Source: Rhizobiaceae bacterium
Lineage (GTDB): Bacteria > Pseudomonadota > Alphaproteobacteria > Rhizobiales > Rhizobiaceae
Length of the DNA stretch: 51,619 nucleotides
NCBI GenBank assembly: GCA_019635795.1
Contig: JAHBYV010000021.1
Span: 1-51,619, forward strand
Direction: 5' to 3'
The notes beneath the pieces are model-generated. The model had not been told where the DNA came from and did no database searches. It worked only from the letters and a program-made list of their open reading frames with translations. Positions 25,203-34,750 of the stretch are shown here, in pieces. The position numbers and the translations under genes were made by a program. Numbering within the stretch: the first letter of the stretch is position 1; every line of letters starts with the position of its first letter.

Positions 25203-26308
25203 GCCTTGGCTCCTCTGCGACCCGCACCGACAACAGGCGTCGAAACAGAATCGAGCGGCCAACGGGAGCGGGGCGCAAATGCCATCGGGTTCTCCGGTTC
25301 CAAACCTGCTTGCAGCCTTTCGATTCCCGCCCAGGCAATCATAGCGGCATTGTCTGTACACAGCTTGCCCGGCGGGGCAATGAATTGAAAGCCATGCGAT
25401 TCGCAAAGTGCTTCAAGCGTGGCGCGGACGCGCTTGTTGGCTGCAACGCCGCCCGCCACGACGAGGGCGGGGTGGGCGCAGCTATCGAACTCATTTCGAA
25501 AACGGGCGAGAGCCCGGCCGACCCGTTCCTTCAATGTCTCGGCAACTGCCTCCTGAAAGGAAGCGCAAATATCCGCAACGTCTTGATCCCTTAGCGGAGC
25601 AATTGCAGTCGCGGCTTGGCGCACGGCAGTTTTCAATCCCGAGAAAGAAAAGTCAGGTTGTTGAGCGCCTTTCATAGGGCGCGGAAACGCAAATCGTTGT
25701 AAGTCGCCACTTGCTGCGGCGCGCTCGACGCTTGGGCCGCCGGGATGCGGCAGGCCCAGGATCTTTGCTGTCTTGTCAAAAGCTTCTCCCAGCGCATCAT
25801 CGATCGTTGTGGCCCAGCGCTGGTAGTCGCCAACGCCCCGAACGAGAACAATTTGCGTGTGGCCGCCCGATACGAGCAGAAGCAGATAAGGAAAAGCCGT
25901 TCCATTGGTCAGCCGCGCCGTAAGCGCATGACCTTCAAGGTGATTGATTGTCAGCAATGGCTTGCCGGAAGCTGCAGCGATAGCTTTTGCGGTCATCAGG
26001 CCGACAATCAGCCCACCGACCAAACCCGGTCCGGCTGTAACGGCGACGGCATCCATATCTGCCAATGTCACTTTCGCATCATCGAGCGCAGCTTCGACTA
26101 TTCCGTCCAGCGCCTCAACGTGTGCGCGCGCCGCGATTTCGGGAACGACGCCACCGAAAGCCGCATGCTCCTCGATCTGGCTAAGCACGACATTCGACAG
26201 AATCTCCCCGTGCGCGGACGCGCTTGATGCAACGACGCTCGCCGCCGTTTCGTCACAACTCGTTTCTATGCCGAGGACCCGGATCAATTGATTATCTGCC
26301 TGCCTCAT
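25199..26308 (-). CDS. tsaD: tRNA N6-adenosine threonylcarbamoyltransferase
   Basis: A 369-residue ASKHA-fold enzyme that completes t6A at position 37 of ANN-decoding tRNAs with TsaB and Tsa[18 protein letters not shown] is the phosphate-1 loop and [13 protein letters not shown] contains the iron-binding His pair. [15 protein letters not shown] is the second nucleotide-binding loop and [16 protein letters not shown] the adenosine motif. It heads the minus-strand chain with gpsA. It is divergent from hemC, 70 bases away, an arrangement common in alphaproteobacteria. Confidence 0.96.
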   Translation of the reverse strand: MRQADNQLIRVLGIETSCDETAASVVASSASAHGEILSNVVLSQIEEHAAFGGVVPEIAARAHVEALDGIVEAALDDAKVTLADMDAVAVTAGPGLVGGLIVGLMTAKAIAAASGKPLLTINHLEGHALTARLTNGTAFPYLLLLVSGGHTQIVLVRGVGDYQRWATTIDDALGEAFDKTAKILGLPHPGGPSVERAAASGDLQRFAFPRPMKGAQQPDFSFSGLKTAVRQAATAIAPLRDQDVADICASFQEAVAETLKERVGRALARFRNEFDSCAHPALVVAGGVAANKRVRATLEALCESHGFQFIAPPGKLCTDNAAMIAWAGIERLQAGLEPENPMAFAPRSRWPLDSVSTPVVGAGRRGAKA

Positions 26309-26378
26309 TGCGGGGTGGGGATTAAAGCTCTAAATCCGCTGCGAGTTATCACGGACCATAAGGCCGAAACAACAGACA

Positions 26379-27308
26379 ATGGACAGAACGCTTCTCAGGA
26401 TCGGTACGCGGGGCAGCCCGCTGGCACTCGCGCAGGCACATGAAGCGCGCGCCCGGCTTATGGCGGCACACCAGCTTCCCGAAGAATCATTTGCAATCGA
26501 GGTCATTGCGACTACCGGCGATCGCATACAGGACAGAGCGCTTTCGGAGGCGGGTGGCAAGGGTCTTTTCACCAAGGAGCTTGAGGAAGCGCTGCTGAAC
26601 AAGCGAATCGACATTGCAGTTCATTCCTCGAAAGATATGCCAACCGCATTGCCTGATGGGCTGGAGCTGTCTGCATTCTTGCCGCGCGAGGATGTGCGCG
26701 ACGTGTTCATCGGTCGCGCTGCGCGTCGGATAATGGATTTGCCACAGGGCGCGACAGTCGGCTCCTCATCGCTTCGCCGACAGGCGTTGATCCGCCGGAT
26801 GCGCCCCGACCTGAACGTGATCATCTTTCGTGGCAACGTCCAGACGCGCTTGCGCAAACTTGAAGAAGGCGTGGCAGATGGCACAATGCTGGCACTCGCG
26901 GGCCTCAGGCGGCTTGGCTGGGAACATGTGGCGACCGACATTATGGCGGAGCCGGAGTTTCCGCCTGCGCCGGGGCAGGGTGCCATTTGTATTGAAAGCC
27001 GAATCGGAGATAGCAGGGCAAAACATATGCTCGCAGCGATACATGACAGGGATACCGGACTGGCATTGAGTTGCGAGCGTGCTTTCCTTGGCGCCCTTGA
27101 TGGTTCCTGCCGCACTCCGATTGCCGGTCATGCTCGAATTAGTGGGGACCGGCTGCTGTTCCGGGGAATGATCCTGACGCCGGATGGAACCCAAAGTCAT
27201 TCTATTGAACGGGAAGGCCTTGCCCGGAATGCGGCGGATATAGGCCGCGCTGCGGGAGAAGAAGTCCGCGCAATTGCAGGGCCGGCATTTTTTGAAGACT
27301 GGGTGTAA
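26379..27308 (+). CDS. hemC: Hydroxymethylbilane synthase (porphobilinogen deaminase)
   Basis: A 309-residue enzyme that links four porphobilinogens into hydroxymethylbilane in heme biosynthesis. [19 protein letters not shown] is the N-terminal signature and [15 protein letters not shown] contains active-site residues. Cys244 in [14 protein letters not shown] carries the dipyrromethane cofactor. It begins the block hemC-hemD-Mic60-hemY; hemD starts one base after its stop. No strong Shine-Dalgarno is seen before the ATG. Confidence 0.97.
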   Translation: MDRTLLRIGTRGSPLALAQAHEARARLMAAHQLPEESFAIEVIATTGDRIQDRALSEAGGKGLFTKELEEALLNKRIDIAVHSSKDMPTALPDGLELSAFLPREDVRDVFIGRAARRIMDLPQGATVGSSSLRRQALIRRMRPDLNVIIFRGNVQTRLRKLEEGVADGTMLALAGLRRLGWEHVATDIMAEPEFPPAPGQGAICIESRIGDSRAKHMLAAIHDRDTGLALSCERAFLGALDGSCRTPIAGHARISGDRLLFRGMILTPDGTQSHSIEREGLARNAADIGRAAGEEVRAIAGPAFFEDWV

Positions 27309-27309
27309 G

Positions 27310-28014
27310 ATGAAGCGGGTTCTGGTCACACGGCCTGAGCCCGGAGCATCGGCAACGTGCACCCGTTTGCACGCGCTGGGTTATGATCCGGTCTTGCTAC
27401 CTCTGACGCGGATTTTCGCTTTGCAATGCCGTCGGTTCGACATGGATTGCGATGCGGTGGCCGTTACCAGTGTCAATGCGCTGCGCTGCGCCACGGAGGA
27501 ACTGCTCAAGCAATTGTCGAGCAGCCCATGCTTTGTCGTCGGAGCGCGCACCGCAGAGGCGGCCAGAAAATCCGGGTTTGCGAATGTGGTTGAGGCCGAG
27601 GGAGATGTAGCGTCCTTGTCGCGGCTGATCATTGATGGTGGCGGCGTCTCCAGAATCGCTTATCTGACCGGGCGAGTAAGGCTTCCGACCTTCGAGAGAA
27701 ACCTTGGCAATGCCGGGATCAAGGTTTTCCCTATAGACCTTTATGACACGCAGGGTGTCGAACTTACCGAAGAACACATTCGCCTGCTCCAATCGGGGCG
27801 ACCGATCGACGCGGCATTGATTTACTCAGCCCTCGCGGCGCAAGCTTTGAAAAAATTGGCAGATCGCTCCGAGCTTGCGGAAACTTTCTCGAACACTGTG
27901 CATTGCTGCCTTTCGAAACGCATTGCAGAGCGATTGGGTGGGGATTGCTCGCTTATTGTGCGAATCGCTGAACGCCCAGATGAAGATGGCATGTTCCAAC
28001 TTCTGGAGAATTGA
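27310..28014 (+). CDS. hemD: Uroporphyrinogen-III synthase
   Basis: A 234-residue two-domain enzyme that closes and inverts hydroxymethylbilane to uroporphyrinogen III. HemD sequences diverge widely, so the call rests on MKRVLVTRPEPGASATCTRL at the N-terminus, AVAVTSVNALRC, and on its position directly after hemC. Late motifs DAALIYSALAAQALKKL and CLSKRIAERLG are consistent. The ATG at 27310 lies just after the hemC stop and is favoured over the ATG at 27274 inside hemC. Confidence 0.88.
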   Translation: MKRVLVTRPEPGASATCTRLHALGYDPVLLPLTRIFALQCRRFDMDCDAVAVTSVNALRCATEELLKQLSSSPCFVVGARTAEAARKSGFANVVEAEGDVASLSRLIIDGGGVSRIAYLTGRVRLPTFERNLGNAGIKVFPIDLYDTQGVELTEEHIRLLQSGRPIDAALIYSALAAQALKKLADRSELAETFSNTVHCCLSKRIAERLGGDCSLIVRIAERPDEDGMFQLLEN

Positions 28015-28092
28015 GTGGCACGACCCGATCTGTTCCTATCTATGCGGGGTGTGCTAGGAAATTGATACGTCCTTGAACTTCGGAGGCCGCAC

Positions 28093-29376
28093 ATGGTCAA
28101 AACACCGCGAACGCGCCACAGCAAGACGCATCGTGATCCTGTAACGATCGAACTTGGGGCCGACGATGTTCAGCGGGTGGGCGATGCCACGCCCGAAAAT
28201 ACTGATGATGCGCAATCAGTGCTGTCGGCAGAATTGTCCGAAGCGCCACAACAAACTCACACCGAGACAACAGTAGCAGAAGATCTTGGACCTTCCGAGG
28301 AAGCGATTGAGCGGCACGAAAGCCGTGTTGAGGACAGACCGAGCCACGACTATGGCAGGTCAGAAGCAAAGTCCGCACCTGCTGTAAAGAACGGCGGCAT
28401 GTCCAACATTGCTGCGGGATTGATCGGGGCGGTTGTTGCGCTCGGCGGGCTTTATGGGTTGCAGGCCGCTGGTGTGATTGGTGTGCCGGGCAATACTGCG
28501 TCTGTTTCGCTGGGGCCGGTAGAGACACAGATCGCTGCGCTGAAAAGCGAGGTGGACTCCATAAAGACAGCACCAGCACCGGATAGCGGTATTTCTGCTG
28601 CGATTGATCAGCTCAAAACTGACATTGCAGCGCTTCAATCGAATGTTCAGCCCGGTGGATCGGGTGACAGTGCGGCACTCGCTGCTCTTGATGAACGGAT
28701 CAAAAAGCTGGAATCGGCTGCCAACGGCAAGGATATAGGCAGTCAACTGGGCGAATTGGACGCCAAGGTTTCCGGCGTTGCTGAGGCCGTGTCCAAAAGC
28801 GACACGCGATTGGGCGCACTGGAACAATCCGTAAGTTCCCTGACGGGCAGAGTAGACCGGCAGGCCTCGCAGCCCAAGGTTGCGCTTGCAATTGCCGCGG
28901 CCGCACTCAAATCAGCGACTGATCGCGGCGGTCCATTCACCGCGGAGGCAGAGACATTCGCCGCGATCGTGCCTGACGCGCCGGAACTGCCAGCGCTTCG
29001 CCAGTATGCCGCAAAAGGTGTGGCAAGTGGAGCGGACATAAATTCCGAGTTTCCCGCGGTCGCTGACGCAATGATGGCTGCATCCAGGCCGACAGATCCG
29101 AATGCGGGAATTTTGGACCGGCTGATTAACAGTGCGCATTCCTTGGTAAAGGTGCGTCCCGTCGGACTGGTTGAGGGTGACGATCCCGGCGCCAGAATCG
29201 CGCGCATGGAAGTGGCACTCAAAGCTGGGGATTTTCCCAAGGCTATGGCCGAATATGATGTCCTGCCGGAAAGCGTGAAACAGGCCGGGGCTACGCTGGC
29301 AGAGCAGATCAGGGCACGCATCGAGGTTATGAAACTTGTCGATCAGCTTGTCGCCAATGCCATGAAGTCGGCGTAG
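28093..29376 (+). CDS. Mic60/mitofilin-like inner-membrane protein (COG4223)
   Basis: A 427-residue protein. The first 100 residues are acidic and disordered, the single transmembrane helix (NIAAGLIGAVVALGGLYGL) lies near residue 110, and a coiled coil follows to about residue 270. The C-terminal helical region (from about 280) is the mitofilin-like domain. Alphaproteobacterial Mic60 is the ancestor of mitochondrial cristae organisers and is typically encoded with hem genes, as here. CGGAGG precedes the ATG. TTCCTA/TAGGAA arms at 28033-28060 lie in the 78-base gap after hemD. Confidence 0.85.
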   Translation: MVKTPRTRHSKTHRDPVTIELGADDVQRVGDATPENTDDAQSVLSAELSEAPQQTHTETTVAEDLGPSEEAIERHESRVEDRPSHDYGRSEAKSAPAVKNGGMSNIAAGLIGAVVALGGLYGLQAAGVIGVPGNTASVSLGPVETQIAALKSEVDSIKTAPAPDSGISAAIDQLKTDIAALQSNVQPGGSGDSAALAALDERIKKLESAANGKDIGSQLGELDAKVSGVAEAVSKSDTRLGALEQSVSSLTGRVDRQASQPKVALAIAAAALKSATDRGGPFTAEAETFAAIVPDAPELPALRQYAAKGVASGADINSEFPAVADAMMAASRPTDPNAGILDRLINSAHSLVKVRPVGLVEGDDPGARIARMEVALKAGDFPKAMAEYDVLPESVKQAGATLAEQIRARIEVMKLVDQLVANAMKSA

Positions 29377-29384
29377 GAGTTCAG

Positions 29385-31028
29385 ATGATCCGCGTGCTTT
29401 TCTTCCTGCTTCTTGTTGGCGCCATGGCCTTTGGCTTTTCGTGGCTTGCTGACCGACCCGGCGATATGACCGTAACCTTCGATGGTTATCAGTATCAGGG
29501 AACCTTGATGATTGCCGCAGTCACCGTTGTGGCACTTGTGTTCCTCATACTTCTGATCTGGTGGGTGCTGAAGGCGCTGTGGAACAGTCCTTACACAATC
29601 ACCCGACATTTTCGCGTGCGTCGGCGTGACCGTGGCTATCAGGCTCTTTCGACCGGTATGATTGCAGCAGGTGCTGGCGACGCCGCTCTTGCGCGGGCGA
29701 AGAACAAGGAAGCGGCAAAGCTTATACGTTCCGATCAGGAGCCGTTGATCCAGTTGCTTGAAGCGCAGACATTGCTTCTGGAGGGCAACCATGAGGCAGC
29801 GCGCGAGAAGTTCGAGCGCATGGTTGATGATCCCGAAACGCGGCTGCTTGGCTTGCGCGGGCTTTATCTTGAAGCTCAGAGGCAGGGCAACAGGGAAGCC
29901 GCTCGCCATTATGCCTTGCGTGCTGCTCAAGGCGCGCCGCAGCTTGGCTGGGCCGCAGAGTCCACCATTGAGCAATGCGCAGAGAACGGTGACTGGGATG
30001 GCGCCTTGCAAATTCTTGAGGCGCAAAAGAGTGCACACAAGGCTGACCGTGACGCGTTTAACAAACGTCGGGCGGTTTTGCTGACGGCCAAGGCGATGGC
30101 GAGTTTTGACAATGATCCGGTGGGAGCGCGCGCGGCGGCGCTTGAAGCCAACAAACTTGTGCCTGACTTTCCACCCGCGGCAATCATTGCGGCAAGGTGT
30201 TTGTTTCGAACCGATGAGGTACGAAAAGGTTCAAAGATGCTTGAGACCGTTTGGCGCAAGAATCCCAATCCGGATGTGGCCGAGCTTTATATTCACGCGC
30301 GTCATGGTGATGCGGCGATGGACCGCTTGGCGCGGGCAAGAAAGTTGCAGTCCTTGCATACGAATCACCCTGAAAGCGCTTTAGCGGTCGCGCGCACGGC
30401 GCTTGCAGCGAACGAGTTTGCCTTGGCTCGCGAAGAGGCGGAGGCATCTATTCGTATGGCTCCTCGCGAGAGTGCCTATCTATTGCTGGCCGATATTGAG
30501 GAAGCCGATGGCGGGGATATCGGGCGTGTCCGAGAATGGCTTTCACGTGCCGTACGTGCCCCGCGCGATCCTGCCTGGGTGGCAGATGGTGTGATCTCCG
30601 AACATTGGGCACCGCAGTCTCCAGTTACGGGCAAAATCGACGCTTTTGAGTGGCGTGTTCCGGTTGAGCGCATTGAGCCTACAATTGAACAGGAGCCGGT
30701 CGAGGCTCCGGTTTTAATCGAAGCGAGGCCAGAACCCGATTCACCGTCTGAAGACGGTGAAGTAACGGCTGTCGTGCCTGAAGTGATTGAGCCAGAGGCA
30801 ACTGTACAGGCATCGGACGCGAAAGCATCGGCTGAGCCTGAGCCGGAAAGTCTGGACGCAATTTTGCCAGAAGAGGCGCGCGAAAAGCCGAAAACTGATG
30901 ATGGTCATAAGCCGGTCCCGGATTTTGCCCAACCGGATAAACCGACCGAAACCATACGCCGTATGCCCGACGATCCAGGCGTTCCGCCGGAAGAAGAAAA
31001 GGCGACGACTCGGTTCAGGCTGTTTTAG
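29385..31028 (+). CDS. hemY: HemY-like membrane protein with TPR-type repeats
   Basis: A 547-residue inner-membrane protein. Two hydrophobic helices (VLFFLLLVGAMAFGFSWLA and LMIAAVTVVALVFLILLIWW) are followed by the HemY N-terminal domain (RHFRVRRRDRGYQALSTGMI) and a long array of TPR-like helices. The last 120 residues are Glu/Pro-rich and probably disordered. The name comes from its place in heme operons; it has no protoporphyrinogen oxidase motif and its role is unproven. The ATG follows GGAG, nine bases after the Mic60 stop. Confidence 0.88.
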   Translation: MIRVLFFLLLVGAMAFGFSWLADRPGDMTVTFDGYQYQGTLMIAAVTVVALVFLILLIWWVLKALWNSPYTITRHFRVRRRDRGYQALSTGMIAAGAGDAALARAKNKEAAKLIRSDQEPLIQLLEAQTLLLEGNHEAAREKFERMVDDPETRLLGLRGLYLEAQRQGNREAARHYALRAAQGAPQLGWAAESTIEQCAENGDWDGALQILEAQKSAHKADRDAFNKRRAVLLTAKAMASFDNDPVGARAAALEANKLVPDFPPAAIIAARCLFRTDEVRKGSKMLETVWRKNPNPDVAELYIHARHGDAAMDRLARARKLQSLHTNHPESALAVARTALAANEFALAREEAEASIRMAPRESAYLLLADIEEADGGDIGRVREWLSRAVRAPRDPAWVADGVISEHWAPQSPVTGKIDAFEWRVPVERIEPTIEQEPVEAPVLIEARPEPDSPSEDGEVTAVVPEVIEPEATVQASDAKASAEPEPESLDAILPEEAREKPKTDDGHKPVPDFAQPDKPTETIRRMPDDPGVPPEEEKATTRFRLF

Positions 31029-31137
31029 GCAGGTGATGCCCTTGGTCGATGGGGCGCTCAGTATTAATATTGCGTAATATTCAAAATTGCATATTCATCA
31101 TCGTTGATATTCTCGACGATTCGATGGAAGGTGCAGT

Positions 31138-31701
31138 TTGGGCAGTTTTTCGATTTGGCATTGGCTGATCATGGTCTTGCTGTTGCTGCCACTCATTTTC
31201 ATCGTCAGAACGCCGCCAGCCGGGGCCAACAGATTCGGCAATAAGCCAGAAGCAATGAATTTTTTTGAAGCGGTTGGAAGCTTTTTTCGGAACTATGCCA
31301 ATTTTTCGGGAAGGGCTAGCCGGTCAGAGTATTGGTATTCGTATCTATTAATCTGCATCACCTCTTTGGTCGATCTCGTGGAGCCAAGCGGAAACCTGAG
31401 CTTGTTTCTGGCTCTTCTAACTATCGTTCCTCTTCTTGCTGTGTCGGCTCGGAGATTGCATGACATCAATCGAAGCGGCTGGCATCAGCTTCTCGGAATA
31501 CTTCCGCCAATAGGAACGATTGCTCTCCTGATTTGGAATTGCATGAGGGCGAGCGACGCTGGTGACGCGGTAGCGATGCTGCCAAACTCAAGCAGGACAA
31601 TCGAATCTGTGGAGATTTTGGAGCGACTTGCACGATTGCGTGACAACGGAGCTATCTCGACGGAAGAGTATGATGCAGAAAAACGAAAGATTTTAGGTTG
31701 A
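31138..31701 (+). CDS. DUF805 membrane protein with C-terminal SHOCT domain
   Basis: A 187-residue protein. An N-terminal hydrophobic helix is followed by the DUF805 core (NFSGRASRSEYWYSYLLI, then SARRLHDINRSGWHQLLGIL) with several membrane segments. The C-terminus ILERLARLRDNGAISTEEYD is a SHOCT motif, a short oligomerisation helix pair. The start is a TTG, with GGAAGG placed six bases upstream. The gene and its leader are clearly more AT-rich than the neighbours and use more rare codons, so it could be a later arrival. Function unknown. Confidence 0.8.
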   Translation: MGSFSIWHWLIMVLLLLPLIFIVRTPPAGANRFGNKPEAMNFFEAVGSFFRNYANFSGRASRSEYWYSYLLICITSLVDLVEPSGNLSLFLALLTIVPLLAVSARRLHDINRSGWHQLLGILPPIGTIALLIWNCMRASDAGDAVAMLPNSSRTIESVEILERLARLRDNGAISTEEYDAEKRKILG

Positions 31702-31720
31702 CCTACGCTTGTATTATATA

Positions 31721-31749
31721 ACCAAGAGCGGCAACTAGCCGCCCTTGGT
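31721..31749 (+). terminator. Terminator between the DUF805 gene and fsa
   Basis: CCAAGAGCGGC and GCCGCCCTTGG form an 11-bp stem with one mismatch around AACTA. It lies 20 bases after the DUF805 stop and could also serve the convergent fsa gene. Confidence 0.6.
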
Positions 31750-31768
31750 TTGGCAAGTTTCGGGCAAC

Positions 31769-32422
31769 TCAGCCGATTTTCTGCCCGGTCTTTTCCCAGT
31801 CGGCGAGAAATTGCTTCAGGCCGTTGTCAGTCAGCGGGTGCTTGACCAGCGCCTTCAACACTGCGGGCGGCGCTGTCACTACATCCGAACCGATCAGTGC
31901 AGCCTGCTTGATATGGTTTACGGTACGTGCGGAAGCCGCCAGAATTTCAGTCGGAAAGTCATAATTGTCGTAGATCTGGCGGATCTCGGCGATGAGGTCC
32001 ATCCCATCCAGAGCGATGTCGTCAAGGCGGCCAATGAATGGCGAGATGAAGCTGGCGCCCGCTTTTGCAGCCAGCAATGCCTGATTCGCGGAGAAGCAAA
32101 GCGTTACGTTGACGAGACGCCCCTGGTTGCGCAATGCGCGGCAAGCCTTCAGGCCATCCAGTGTCAAAGGAACCTTTATGCAGACATTATCGGCGATTCT
32201 TGCCAGAATTTCGGCCTCGCGCATCATGCCATCATAGTCCGTAGCAACGACTTCCGCTGAAACAGGCCCAGCTACAATATCGCAAATCTGCTTCGTAACT
32301 TCGGATATTGAGCCGCCCGATTTAAGGATAAGCGAGGGATTGGTAGTCACGCCATCCACGAGCCCCATATCGTTCAGCTCTTTGATTTCGTTTACATCGG
32401 CTGTGTCCACGAAGAATTTCAT
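31769..32422 (-). CDS. fsa: Fructose-6-phosphate aldolase / transaldolase-like protein
   Basis: A 217-residue single-domain TIM-barrel aldolase of the FSA/TalC subfamily. [17 protein letters not shown] and [15 protein letters not shown] are the N-terminal signatures. Lys83 in [12 protein letters not shown] is the Schiff-base residue. [21 protein letters not shown] and [10 protein letters not shown] complete the active site. Short members either split fructose-6-phosphate or act as transaldolase, which sequence alone does not settle. AGGAG lies before the ATG. The gene is divergent from priA across a palindrome at 32466. Confidence 0.9.
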   Translation of the reverse strand: MKFFVDTADVNEIKELNDMGLVDGVTTNPSLILKSGGSISEVTKQICDIVAGPVSAEVVATDYDGMMREAEILARIADNVCIKVPLTLDGLKACRALRNQGRLVNVTLCFSANQALLAAKAGASFISPFIGRLDDIALDGMDLIAEIRQIYDNYDFPTEILAASARTVNHIKQAALIGSDVVTAPPAVLKALVKHPLTDNGLKQFLADWEKTGQKIG

Positions 32423-32465
32423 GTGTATCTCCTGTAGCTCGGCGGCGCTTTGCCCATCATCTGCG

Positions 32466-32483
32466 CTTTGATCTAGACCAAAG
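32466..32483. promoter_or_regulatory. FNR/FixK-like near-palindrome between fsa and priA
   Basis: CTTTGATCTAGACCAAAG is an 18-base palindrome with a single mismatched pair. Its core TTGAT-CTAG-ACCAA differs by one base from the FNR/FixK anaerobox TTGAT-N4-ATCAA. It lies 44 bases upstream of fsa and 20 bases before priA; the distance to fsa suits an activator site better. Identity is inferred from consensus only. Confidence 0.4.
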
Positions 32484-32503
32484 TCGGGGCAAGGTCACGC
32501 GCC

Positions 32504-34687
32504 ATGACAGGCGATTCGCGCAAAATGAAAGTCGTACCCGTGCTTGTGCCAATGCCCGCCGAGCGCGCTTATTCCTATGCGTTGCGCGAGGGGATGGATG
32601 CAGGACCGGGTTCAATTGTTCGTGTACCTCTCGGACCAAGGCAGGTTGCCGGGATTGTTTGGGACACAGACGTTGAAGAAATCGATCCTGTGAAGTTGCG
32701 GCAGGTGGAAGAAGTATTCGATTGCCCGCCGATTGATGAGACGACACGTCGGTTCGTCGATTGGGTGGCCGCTTACACCCTGACGCCTCCGGGACTCGTT
32801 GCGCGCCTGCTGCTGCGTGCGCCCGCCGCTTTTGATCCTGAGCCCTGGACAGAAGGGATTCGCCTGACAGACGCCGAGCCGGACAGGATGACTGACGCGC
32901 GAAGGCGAGTTCTTGCGCTGGCTGCGGAGGCACCGGCGTGGACACGCTCCGGCCTCGCCCATGCAGCGGGCGTTTCATCCACAGTAATCGACGGCCTGAA
33001 AGCGCAGGGCGTTTTTGAAATGGTCATGCTGCCTCCAAGGCCGGTGGTTCCAGCGCCTGATACCGCCTATGCACTGCCTGATCTTACGCCGGATCAGTTG
33101 GACGCTGCGCAGGTGTTGCGGGCAGCGGTAAATACCGACAAGCCGGGTGTGACGCTGCTGGACGGCGTTACCGGGTCCGGCAAAACGGAAGTTTACTTCG
33201 AAGCCGTTGCAGCCGCGCTGGCAAAGGAAAAGCAGGTTCTTATTCTTTTGCCGGAAATTGCGCTGACGCAGGCTTTTCTTGAACGGTTTCAGAATCGATT
33301 CGGTGTGCGACCGGCTGAATGGCACTCCGATCTGGCTCCGCGAACACGCGAGCGCGTTTGGAGGCAGGTTGTTGAAGGCACTGTGCGGGTGGTCGCAGGG
33401 GCGCGCTCGGCTCTGTTCCTGCCGTTCAAGGAACTTGGGCTGATCGTGGTGGATGAGGAACACGACCCCGCTTACAAGCAGGAAGATCGAGTCTTTTACA
33501 ACGCGCGGGACATGGCCGTGGTGCGCGGACATCTTGGCAAGTTTCCTGTGGTGCTTGCGTCTGCAACCCCATCTATCGAAAGCCGGGTCAACGCGATTCA
33601 GGGCCGTTATACCTGCGTTGAACTCCGCGGACGCTACGCCGAAGCAGCGCTGCCCGAGCTGAAGGCAATCGACATGCGACGTTCGCCGCCAGCGCGGGGT
33701 GGCTTCCTGTCACCGTCCCTTTTGGGGCCGATGCGCGAGACGCTGGACAAAGGAGAGCAGTCGCTGCTCTTTCTCAATCGCCGGGGATATGCCCCGCTAA
33801 CGCTTTGCCGCGTTTGCGGTCACAGGTTCCAATGCCCGGATTGCTCAGCCTGGCTGGTTGAACACCGATTCAGGGGACAACTTGTCTGCCATCATTGCGG
33901 TCACACGGAAGGGCGGCCAGACGCCTGCCCCGAATGCGGCACGGTAGATCATCTCGTGGCTTGCGGGCCGGGCGTCGAGCGCATCGCCGAGGAAGTGGTT
34001 TCTCACTTTCCCGGCGCGCGGACTATTGTTCTCTCTTCTGATTTGCTTGGCGGAACCAAAAGGCTGCGCATGGAACTGGAAGCCATTGCCGGGGGCGAGG
34101 CCGACATTGTCATCGGCACGCAGCTTGTTGCCAAAGGCCATCATTTTCCCAACATGACGCTGGTTGGCATTGTCGATGCCGATCTGGGGCTTGCTAATGG
34201 TGACCCCAGAGCGGCGGAGCGAACGTTTCAATTGCTCAGCCAGGTTACAGGCCGCGCGGGGCGCACGGGCAAGAAGAGTCGCGGCCTGATCCAGACCTAT
34301 CAGCCCGACCATCCGGTCATGCGCGCCATCGTTTCCGGTGACAACAAGGCGTTCTATGAGCGGGAAATGGCTGCACGAGAGCGCACTTCATTGCCTCCAT
34401 TTGGACGGCTCGCAGCAATAATCGTTAGTGCCGAGAAGCGTAGCGATGCTGAAAGCCATGCGCGAGCGATGCGACGTGCAGCCCCGGACACTGAAGACAT
34501 TCATGTTCTTGGACCCGCAGAAGCGCCGCTGGCTCTGGTGGCTGGCCGTCACAGGTTTCGCCTGCTGATCCACGGGTCACGTCGTGCGGATATGCAGGGC
34601 TTTTTGCGCAAAATGCTGGCCGAGGGACCCAAGCCCCGCGGTACAGTCAGAGCGCAAGTGGATATCGACCCTCAGAGCTTTCTTTGA
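32504..34687 (+). CDS. priA: Primosomal protein N', replication-restart helicase
   Basis: A 727-residue superfamily-2 helicase that reloads DnaB at stalled forks. The N-terminal 3'-binding domain includes VLVPMPAERAYSYALREG. Walker A is GVTGSGKT at residues 221-228 and the Walker B DEEH box is in IVVDEEHDPAYKQED. The zinc-binding cysteines lie in CRVCGHRFQCPDCS and CHHCGHTEGRPDACPECG. IGTQLVAKGHHFPNMTLVG is helicase motif V. An alternative ATG at 32525 (MKVVPV) is possible. priB and priC are absent, as usual in this class. Confidence 0.96.
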   Translation: MTGDSRKMKVVPVLVPMPAERAYSYALREGMDAGPGSIVRVPLGPRQVAGIVWDTDVEEIDPVKLRQVEEVFDCPPIDETTRRFVDWVAAYTLTPPGLVARLLLRAPAAFDPEPWTEGIRLTDAEPDRMTDARRRVLALAAEAPAWTRSGLAHAAGVSSTVIDGLKAQGVFEMVMLPPRPVVPAPDTAYALPDLTPDQLDAAQVLRAAVNTDKPGVTLLDGVTGSGKTEVYFEAVAAALAKEKQVLILLPEIALTQAFLERFQNRFGVRPAEWHSDLAPRTRERVWRQVVEGTVRVVAGARSALFLPFKELGLIVVDEEHDPAYKQEDRVFYNARDMAVVRGHLGKFPVVLASATPSIESRVNAIQGRYTCVELRGRYAEAALPELKAIDMRRSPPARGGFLSPSLLGPMRETLDKGEQSLLFLNRRGYAPLTLCRVCGHRFQCPDCSAWLVEHRFRGQLVCHHCGHTEGRPDACPECGTVDHLVACGPGVERIAEEVVSHFPGARTIVLSSDLLGGTKRLRMELEAIAGGEADIVIGTQLVAKGHHFPNMTLVGIVDADLGLANGDPRAAERTFQLLSQVTGRAGRTGKKSRGLIQTYQPDHPVMRAIVSGDNKAFYEREMAARERTSLPPFGRLAAIIVSAEKRSDAESHARAMRRAAPDTEDIHVLGPAEAPLALVAGRHRFRLLIHGSRRADMQGFLRKMLAEGPKPRGTVRAQVDIDPQSFL

Positions 34688-34750
34688 TGCGCGCTTGACT
34701 TGCATGCGTTCGATATTGAAATTCGTAAGTTGCAGTATGAGGGGGCGGCT

